Notes under the pieces: model-generated | Databases searched by the model: none | Seen by the model: the letters and a program-made list of their open reading frames with translations, nothing else | Told to the model about the DNA's origin: nothing | Shown: positions 57,801 to 64,000 of the stretch, piece by piece | Position numbering within the stretch: the stretch's first letter is position 1 | Layout of the letters: every line of letters begins with the position of its first letter | Position numbers and translations under genes: made by a program | Assembly: GCA_949987705.1 (NCBI GenBank) | Contig: OX465284.1 | Coordinates: 67,751,470-67,815,469, forward strand | Direction of reading: 5' to 3' | Length of the DNA stretch: 64,000 nt | From: Thereva unica | Lineage: Eukaryota > Arthropoda > Insecta > Diptera > Therevidae

Positions 57801-58793
57801 TGATTTCACTGATTGGAAACTATGTTTAAAAGTTGACTGTCTTGATGTGGATACATTATTATTCCCCAAAGCTTCCAGAGCTCGAAATTGTGCTTCTAAG
57901 AACGTTCTCAATTCATCAAATTTAGGAAACTCACGTGTCGCACCAACCCTTTGCTCCCAGAGTTTCTTCGTATCAGGTGACAATCTTTCACTTACAATAT
58001 AAGTGAGAATAACATCCCATTCCTTTGTAGCTATGCCTAGGTTATTCAAGGCTTGAACACATTCGTTGGTAGTGTCCATCAGTTTTCGGATGCTTACTGC
58101 TGTATCCTTGCTGGCATACGATTGAGACAGAAGGATTTTAAGTTGAGTCTTTATCAACAGCCGGGGGTTATCATATCGATCTTGCAGAAGCTCCCAAGCT
58201 GACTTATAGTTTGCATCGGTGATGGTGAATTGTCGAAGAAGCTGTTCAGCTTCACCTTGCAGGCTAGATTTCAAATAATGTAGCTTTTGTACTTGTGATA
58301 AGGAATCGTTATTATGAATAAGAGTTAGATATAAATCATAAAATGCCTTCCAAGATTTGTAATCACCATCAAATTTCGGCAGATTGATTCTAGGCAACTT
58401 AACTTCTTGCGAAACAGATTTCCTCTCACTATTATTCATGGTAGAATTTAAGGTGGTGTTGGGCTCTTGACGGGAGTCCAAATCGTCTTCCAGTAGAGTT
58501 TTAAAATCTACCACAAATTCCTCAACCATTGAAAAATATTCGTCAACAAAATAAGTTTGAAGTGTTGCATCCAAATCGTTTGGGATATCTAGCACAATAA
58601 TTTCGCGATGGGTTGTCATGAACGATTCCCATTGTTCCTTCAACATTACTAATTTATTCGAAATATATCTAGTGGTTTTTCGATCAGCGCCGTCCTTTTT
58701 ATAATTCCGTAGCGCACGCTTTATGTCAGTAAATGTGCCAAATTGTAATTTAATCAATTTTTTCAGCATTGTAAAAAGTATAACCGTCACCAA
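54789..58793 (-). CDS. BEL/Pao Gag-protease-RT-RNase H polyprotein
   Basis: The 1334-residue frame is open throughout. Gag (DUF1759 type) covers about 1-320. Cys/His knuckles at about 332-400 (CVVCSASHPLWHC, CSNCLAKGHNASHC) bind RNA. An aspartic protease near 469 shows ALVDQGSQASF. Reverse transcriptase motifs are TADIEKMYRQI near 811 and YVDDMLTG near 890. RNase H has Asp in HGFCDGS near 1064, Glu in LPRIELCRAALL, Asp in WTDSTIVLAWL near 1138 and NPADCATRG. Catalytic residues are all present. The last 20 or so residues are off frame: the correct reading jumps to the integrase frame near 54845-54865, a single frameshift. BEL proteins are normally one frame of about 1700-1800 residues, which the two parts together would match. 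Confidence 0.93.
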   Translation of the reverse strand: MVTVILFTMLKKLIKLQFGTFTDIKRALRNYKKDGADRKTTRYISNKLVMLKEQWESFMTTHREIIVLDIPNDLDATLQTYFVDEYFSMVEEFVVDFKTLLEDDLDSRQEPNTTLNSTMNNSERKSVSQEVKLPRINLPKFDGDYKSWKAFYDLYLTLIHNNDSLSQVQKLHYLKSSLQGEAEQLLRQFTITDANYKSAWELLQDRYDNPRLLIKTQLKILLSQSYASKDTAVSIRKLMDTTNECVQALNNLGIATKEWDVILTYIVSERLSPDTKKLWEQRVGATREFPKFDELRTFLEAQFRALEALGNNNVSTSRQSTFKHSFQSVKSYSCVVCSASHPLWHCPEFLKLDHSGKRNIVINKHLCSNCLAKGHNASHCPSRTSCYRCRHRHHTLLHNEEVIASKARAGLTHANNEGSGDSRMSDTDAVPSSSHVYVGNVSIGNEVLLPTALAKLVGKDGHSIVVRALVDQGSQASFVKESIIRRLHIPSSAVNITISGLEDIETGVAQSQATVELRSLHNNCKLLANVLVLKHISTVLPPRAIRKNVAWKHLQGLTLADPTYNLSSKIDMVIGADILGRIILNGLRVDTQGSPIAQNTILGWILSGEIEEKPKLATTVASYHCKISVDEQLRRFWELEEVQPVKYLTEEEKACEKHYKDTVQRTEGGKYMVRLPFRLSSPPEFGRSRWIALSRLRKLESAFDRDEQLRLEYTKCLEEYLELKHMELARSTEMESIMVNRSNQVCYKTNYLPHHGVIKESTTTKLRVVFDASSRTANGLSLNEALMTGPTLQDDLMTLLLRWRKHQVVLTADIEKMYRQIWVHDDDADYQRILWRKSPSAPIQDYRLKTVTFGTSSAPYLAIRTLQQLARDESERYPLASRITLSDFYVDDMLTGTNSIESAQKLQDQIIQLLKAGGFNLRKWASNRPELLANIPDEDKELSGVRNFDFGERVKTLGMHWYPRLDVFKYNIDIEFGDSITITKRKFLSEVSKIFDPLGFLSPVTIKPKMMMQAIWLKGIDWDEEIPNDIFRVWNEIRNQFKMIKDIKIPRWIGTTSDAIEIHGFCDGSLHAYAAVLYARSIYASGNVNVTILAAKTKVTPIKQISLPRIELCRAALLARLYKAVTKAMKFTHVKFRAWTDSTIVLAWLRNHPNKYKTFVANRVAEVQEICGSEAWNHVPTQENPADCATRGLLPAEAIRHQLWWNGPQWLQKPEEQWPSLRDITDTGVEMRTIKVNLNTTTEPTSSGLNICRYSSLRKLIRVIAYVLRFITRCKSNKGPNITKRLTFQELDRAHKVVIKQVQAQEFDQDLKHLSLVFGTTIEAKSIYRPHGCA

Positions 58794-59250
58794 ATGAGAA
58801 TGAAATGACTCACCAAAATTCTGTTAATATTAGCCAAGGGGGGAATTTGCATCCGTTGTACCCGTTGTTATTTAACGGAACTCAGTATTACACCAAATTT
58901 TATTTTCGAATTTATTCCACAAATTCCACGAATAATTTAATTCAAATTTCTATCCCTAGTTTTTCAAAATAATTCTTCTAATTAATTAATTGTCACCAAC
59001 TCGCAAATCTCAAATTAATTCGCACTAACTAATGGAATTTTTCACGCACGTGTCTTACAAGGGAATTTTTCAAATCTATATTTTTTCTGTTTATCACTTA
59101 ATCGCAAACTTTAAACAAATTTGTCTCACTAGTCTAATTGTTCACACGCGTGAGTAGCACCTCACAGGTTAATTTTTTAAAAAAAACGTTTTTTATTTGT
59201 TTTTTAGAATATATGTATGCGCATATATCCGGCTCGAAGGACCAAATTTA
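58794..59250 (-). other. BEL/Pao leader with primer-binding site
   Basis: AT-rich leader between the 5' LTR and the Gag start. TTTGGTCCTTCGAGCC at 59232-59247 (minus) begins with TGG a few bases after the LTR, as expected of a tRNA primer-binding site. Confidence 0.6.
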
Positions 59251-59850
59251 TGTACGGTATAAACACAACGAAAGTAAATAAAAACCAACTAATCGTTATA
59301 AAAATTATGATTTATTAAACATCCAAAAAAATGGTTGCCGAAATGAAATTATTACTACAAAAATTTTATAAGCCAAAATGGATACGTATTGATCCGCCGA
59401 AAACTACTTTAGCAGTAATATCAAAAAATTTATATAAAATCCTGCTTTACATTTCACTAGTGAAAAACTGTTAGTTATGTATTTCTCGTTTTCCGTTTTT
59501 CTCTTAGATCTCTCCACTGAGAAATAGGGAAATTGAGGCGAATTAACTGCCACCTGTTGCGTATTAGAATTAACGTTTATACTTTATCTGCAGCACGAGA
59601 ATCGAATTAGCAATTGACGTTTCTCTATATTATTGTTTACAAGTGTTTAGTGAAATGTGCAGCGGGCTTAATTAAAATACAAAAATATATTATACAATAA
59701 TATATAAAATACTTAAAATACTAATATGGTTATCATAACTCCGGCTAAGGCCTCCAAGATCATCTTCCGTCAGATAAGTTGTTTCCCTATTTTGCGAATT
59801 CATCTCTTTGTTTTTGCCTTTTTATTTTTAGCTGCTTTCCGGATGGAACA
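59251..59850 (-). repeat. 5' LTR of the BEL/Pao element
   Basis: 600 bp, TG at the outer end and CA at the inner end in element orientation. The sequence matches the 3' LTR except for 28 bases (59257-59284) missing there. Confidence 0.92.
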
Positions 59851-60815
59851 CCGCTTAAACAAGTTCAGTGGTTTGTCGCTTAGACTTGAATGTTCGAGCT
59901 ACTTGACATGGTTCCTTCAGTTTCACCTGTAACTACGATGACGACAGCTCTAGGAGTTCATCTACAACAAGGCACCAGAGAAGTGGAGATAAAACTCCTC
60001 CCTGTGGACAACCTTTTGCTATAGTGCCCTCCACGAGGCGAGTTCTCACTCAGCATAGAGTCGATCCGTTGCAGAAAATGCTACTTACACTAGGTCTAGT
60101 ATCAGTTTCTATATGCACTCACTCTTTCCAAAGACTCACCCACCATAAAGTAAATGTGTCTATGGTCTGAGCACGATGGTTCGTCTGAGACCCGCCAGTC
60201 ACTCACGTAAGTGGCAATGTGTTAAGTGGATATCATGATTCGATCTGTGCCGCGATTTAATATGTCCAAATTAGTAGTTAAGAGGTAATCAAAAAGGTGT
60301 TCACCCCCCTTGTTCACTCTACTGCTGTCCTAGGCATCATGATGGGCATTCGCATCACATCCTACGATGATTTGCAGACACGATATCCTTGAGTTTTTTG
60401 TATTATTTTGAATTTCAAGCCTGCCTCCAGGAACCCAGAATGCGATCCGCTTGAATTTGGGAAGGTCCATCTCCTCGATTACTTTGAGGCTGGACCCAAC
60501 CCTACAGTCTGGCGACAGCATTCGTGAGCCATTGGCTGGTAGATTCATTGACTCAGGGGATCTTAACAACTGAGGCGAGCAATCGTGTTTAAGACTTTCG
60601 TCAACCTCAGTCAGGATGGAATCGTAAATACAGGAGGATTGCTCCTCCAACAATTTTTCTACGGAATATCCCACGGTGACCCAGTCAACTTGCCCCGGTA
60701 TGAGGCTTCTTGCGACTCCTCCTTTTCTTTCTGGGATCCCTGCCTAGCCGGAGAATTCTCTGGCCGCTGCCGTTTTGACTTCGTTGAAGAACGCAATTTC
60801 GTGGCCTAACCACCG
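59851..60815 (-). pseudogene. I/LOA-like LINE fragment, endonuclease joined to RT
   Basis: On the minus strand, PKFKRIAFWVPGGRLEIQ and GCDANAHHDA (60333-60362) are followed by WRVSDEPSCSDHRHIYFMV and GESLERVSAYRN near 60100-60200. These match the plus-strand fragment at 28040-29190. Then, after a deletion, the reverse transcriptase block GCPQGGVLSPLLWCLVVDEL appears at about 59960-60025. The frame is interrupted and the remaining 3' half is cut off at the BEL 5' LTR. It lies within the gypsy relic of 52.4 and 60.8 kb. Confidence 0.75.
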
Positions 60816-61500
60816 TATGACAGCCCAGTCATTTGGGTCTATCACACATTAGACATATGTCGGGTAAACGAAACGTTGTCGCAGACTACTTGTCGCATTT
60901 ACTGGCCGATACCGTAGACTCAGTCATCTTTGACCTGCCTATACTATCTCACAAGATGACACCGAGTTGAACTTTCCACAAGAGCACCCCAGCAACGGCC
61001 TACGGGTAAAACTAGTCGTATTTCTTAAGCCAATTCCATTCAGCGCTCATCAGGTCTGGTGTGAAACTAGTACAGGCATTCCTAGGCCTTACATATCCAC
61101 TTCCCTACATAGATTAGCGTTCAATTCCGAACATATTACTACCTGGTATTCATGCTCCAAGACGAGCAGTTACCAAGAAATTCTTCCGGCCATCGATCAA
61201 TAAAGACTGTAAGGAATGGTCTCAATCGTGCCTCACTCGCCAAAAGTACAAAGTTTCACGGCATACCAAATCTATTGAAATTTGAAGCAAACTCGATTCT
61301 GTTATTCGGAAGCTGGAAGTATTCGGGATATTTCAACTTCAACAATGGCAAAAAGATTCGCCACCTAATTCGTCCTACGATCAAGGTACGCAGTTCCAAT
61401 TATTCAATGAAATGGCCAAATTATTTGGCACTCTTCGAACCCGGATAATCGCCTGCCATCCGCAGGCAAACTGAATGGTCTAAAAGCAGCCTTAATGGCA
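60816..61500 (+). pseudogene. Ty3/gypsy relic, end of RNase H to integrase
   Basis: Plus-strand pieces in gypsy order: MSGKRNVVADYLS near 60860 (end of RNase H tether), then FFRPSINKDCKEWSQSCL and RQKYKVSRHTKSI near 61180-61270 (integrase zinc module). After a deletion, DQGTQF near 61380 and ACHPQAN near 61450 mark the integrase core. It is broken by stops and a deletion of the first catalytic Asp region. It continues the relic at 52386-52792 on the same strand. Confidence 0.75.
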
Positions 61501-62079
61501 AAGCACAAGACTACTCAATGTAGCTAAGACTTGTGCTTTGCCATGTGCAGCCACACGGCAATCAAGACTTATTTACAATGATCACCAGGCGAGCTCGTAT
61601 AGGCTCAAAATCTGAGATTTTCCAATTCGGGTTCCATGACACCCTTCTCGATATACTAAACTCCACGCTTTTGGTATCGATTTAGCTCTCAAGAACTGCA
61701 TTGAGAGTTTTCTTGCTAGCCGTTCAATCAATGTGGTATTGGATAGCGTCGCATCTAAACCCCACACCATATCTCCCCAGAGGTCTATTCTATCACCCAA
61801 TAAATGATCTATTTTACGACTTCGCCAATGATGGTATCGTACTCTGGGGTGGTAGCACGTTAGATTTTTAATATAGAGACGTCGATTGAAACAACTTTCA
61901 TGCTACCTTCCCTGCTTTGCTGCTACATCTTCGACAATATAAGACAAGCACTCTATAAACCAGTACTTGATTAGTGACGCCTCGAGCCAAGTTTAATGTC
62001 TCCAAAAAGAATATACTGTCTCATCTCTAATAAAACCTTAACCGACCTTTCGTATGTTTCAGTGGTCGGAGTTTATGTG
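61501..62079. other. Unassigned stretch
   Basis: The minus-strand frame 61582-61800 has no recognised domain. CTTCGACAATATAAGACAAG near 61930 recurs near 29432. Confidence 0.35.
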
Positions 62080-62460
62080 ACCCATCTTTTAACATCCTAG
62101 GCGTAACCTTAACTGAGGATTTGCGATGAAATGATTACTTTGCGCGGCCACGAATGCAACTCGTTTATCTAGGTTGACGCCTCAAATACTTCTTTGACGA
62201 CTGTTGCACTGAAATAAGGACTATCCTGCGTGTCAACCACAATACAAGGATGGTCCACTCGGCTTAGACGGACGCACTGGAACCCTCTTTTTCACGCACA
62301 CTACGGTCCAGAAGTTCGTTTATAAGCTCGATATAACACCAAACGTAAAGTTCAGCGAGATCTATTCTCTTCAAATCAACCTTCTAGGTATTAGGGATCG
62401 CAACAATGAACGACATTACAGACGTGGTACAAAGGGAGCTTCCTAAGCTAGATTTTTTCA
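62080..62460 (+). pseudogene. LINE reverse transcriptase end and 3' UTR remnant
   Basis: The plus-strand reading FNILGVTLTEDLR with a later LKYFFDD resembles the region after the YADD box of R1/LOA/CR1-type LINEs. The last 60 bp resemble the LINE 3' UTR at 45700-45760. It is heavily decayed. Confidence 0.5.
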
Positions 62461-62858
62461 CATAAAAACCCTGTTCACGTGACTAACACTTTCATAACAA
62501 TTCTTCCGCTTTTTATTTCCTGACCCATTCGACAAATATGAAATGTTGATTCCATTCGTTTTGATCTCTTCACACTTGCTGCAAACGAACGATAAAATTT
62601 AATCTTGGTCAAACAAACCAAAGTGAATATGGAATAAGGTCGCATCACAATAGAAAAAAATCATATTTTGTGGAGAAGACAAAAATAAACCAGAAATCAG
62701 AGAGCTTAAGCTGGTCACACTTCCAATTATCAGCCCAAAATAACAATCCAGTTGCTGGTTGTTTGTGTACCTAAGAGACTTGTCCTAGTTCCTATCCCGG
62801 CTCAGTGTAATAGAACCGCAAGAACCCATGCTAATAGTCTACGAATGTCCTGACCTGG
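62461..62858. other. Unassigned stretch
   Basis: No supported feature apart from the target duplication at its right end. Confidence 0.4.
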
Positions 62859-63334
62859 AGCGCGTTCAAAAACCTTACTATGGTTAACCATGGTTAACTA
62901 TGGTAAACTTTTGTCGTTCAAAAACTCCGTGGTTAACTACAACATAACCACGAGCATAACTTTTTGGCGTTCAAAAACTCCCGTGGTTAACCATGGTGTA
63001 GTCAAATTTTAACCATGCTCGGGAGCATGGTTAGCGATAGTTAAGAAGAAGAAGAATAAAAACAATTTTTTGACATTTGTTTTAATGTTAATAATGAACA
63101 AATCAAAGTGAGATTTGTGAGATTATTTTAAATAAATAATTATTGGAAATAATTGAGGCAAATAGCCGACACTACTTTATGGAAAAAATTTTGAAATTTT
63201 CTTTACCACGTAGTTAACCACGGTGCGTTCAAAAACCTCCATGGTTAAACATAAACTTTCGTGGTTAAGTGAAGTGATGTAGCATAACCACAGCTTACCT
63301 CGTGGTTTACTATAGTAAGGTTTTTGAACGCGCT
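62859..63334. mobile_element. 476-bp TIR element with repeated GTTCAAAAAC motifs
   Basis: The tip AGCGCGTTCAAAAACCTTAC is repeated exactly, inverted, at the right end. CCTGG flanks both sides (62854-62858 and 63335-63339), a 5-bp duplication. The motif GTTCAAAAAC followed by (C)GTGGTTAAC recurs several times in both halves, as multiple internal copies of the tip. The element is non-coding. Confidence 0.88.
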
Positions 63335-63760
63335 CCTGGTAGTTGCGGTCGCAAGTCAAAATCGGGATCATCCCCTTGATTCGTTGAAACCTCAAACAAG
63401 TCAAACAGCCGGACATCTCGGAATGCACCGCACGGCAAAAGATGAAAGGGATCCATTTCGTGTGTCTTAAATCCTAAACCCATAAGGGGATTCATTTATC
63501 AATTGATCTCTCGCCGGGCGTCCATCATTTTACTTCCATTTGACACCGCATAAATGCATGGAAGATCAAATGTTGATGTCACCTGCTACTTTACACGATA
63601 ACATGACACCTCCTCAGTGGCATGGCCCAAAGTGTCAATGGGATCTGGGGAAAAGCCGACTCCGCCGCTGACGCGTCCAGCTTCATGGGAACTGTCTTGC
63701 GTCTTGTCTAAAGTGCTGCCGCGCCGAAATGAAGATGTAGTAGGGTGAACAATTCGGCCC
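63310..63760 (-). other. Open minus-strand frames of unknown nature
   Basis: The minus-strand frame 63310-63495 reads MNPLMGLGFKTHEMDPFHLL and CGAFRDVRLFDLFEVS, running into the TIR element. A second segment, 63600-63750, reads SHEAGRVSGGVGFSPDPIDT. No domain, splice site or relative was recognised, and the frame could be chance. Confidence 0.2.
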
Positions 63761-64000
63761 GTTCGGAGGTTTCTAGATAATTTTTTGGATCATTTAGTTT
63801 TTCTTGACTCTCGCCGCGCGGAATTGATCCCAATTTTTCACACATGTGCCATGATCGGAGAATTTCGTACTAGCCAACCGGCGGGATACTGACTTTGGGT
63901 CAGCGGCGGACCTTTTTCCCTTTCTTGCGCTGCGTTTTATCGGTTATTTGTGTACCGGGCAAAGGCTGATCCCGGGTATAAAAGACTGGCATGCAACATG
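63761..64000. other. Right edge, nothing recognised
   Basis: No supported feature. Confidence 0.4.

Larger units (their letters stand above)
52793..59850 (-). mobile_element. BEL/Pao LTR retrotransposon, nearly complete
   Basis: The 7.06-kb element lies on the minus strand with LTRs at 59251-59850 (5') and 52793-53364 (3'). Between them are a 457-bp leader, one long Gag-Pol frame, a second frame for integrase and about 180 bp of 3' sequence. The LTRs look identical by eye over 572 shared bases. The 3' copy lacks 28 bp near its tip. TTTGGTCC follows the 5' LTR as a likely primer-binding site, and CCCCGGAGTA precedes the 3' LTR. No target duplication is visible: CATATT precedes and CCGCTT follows. 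A near-perfect structure with one frameshift indicates a recent insertion. Confidence 0.93.

Overview
The window looks like intronic or intergenic DNA of an insect, most probably a fly (Diptera) with a large, repeat-rich genome. One host gene is visible: two minus-strand exons at 27126-27689. They encode the end of a LIM-homeobox protein of the Lim1 (Lhx1/5) type, with the last part of the homeodomain and a Gly/Pro-rich C-terminus, joined by a 63-bp intron. No other exon of this gene was recognised. If the gene continues towards higher coordinates, as its orientation requires, everything from 27.7 kb to the right edge would lie inside one very large intron. The fly assignment is inferred from the Lim1 C-terminus and the mix of transposons.

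Almost everything else is transposable-element DNA, often nested. At 0.1-5.5 kb a decayed Ty3/gypsy element (minus) is split by a CR1-superfamily LINE (1016-4085) with an intact 942-residue ORF2. At 6.9-12.1 kb a LINE reverse-transcriptase gene (plus) is split by a 4.3-kb Helitron (7054-11370). It sits exactly between A and T with TC/CTAG ends, and its removal puts the LINE back in frame. Inside the Helitron are a long inverted repeat, a tRNA-like sequence, a 390-bp MITE and an antisense Helentron-type endonuclease relic.

At 12.8-17.6 kb lie a hAT transposase tail, a LINE ORF1 relic, a second copy of the MITE with 6-bp target duplications, and a PIF1-type Helitron helicase relic. At 19-21 kb an RTE-type LINE is broken by a 501-bp TIR element with an exact 8-bp duplication and ends in a deleted mariner. 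At 23.7-26.2 kb there are three palindromic or TIR elements.

Right of Lim1, 28-41 kb carries LINE fragments and four TIR elements. One is a pair of TTA-flanked elements, the second copy of which contains a nested PIF/Harbinger element with TAA duplications. At 44-51 kb there are more LINE fragments and two hAT elements, one inside the other. At 52.4-61.5 kb a plus-strand gypsy relic is interrupted by a nearly complete BEL/Pao retrotransposon (52793-59850) and a truncated LINE. The BEL has apparently identical LTRs, apart from a 28-bp deletion, and all catalytic motifs, but carries one frameshift. The window ends with a 476-bp TIR element (62859-63334) and unassigned DNA.

Apart from Lim1 the genes do not form a pathway. 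The window records successive transposon insertions, several with target-site duplications that fix the element ends. No CRISPR, rRNA, operon or clear host RNA gene was seen.
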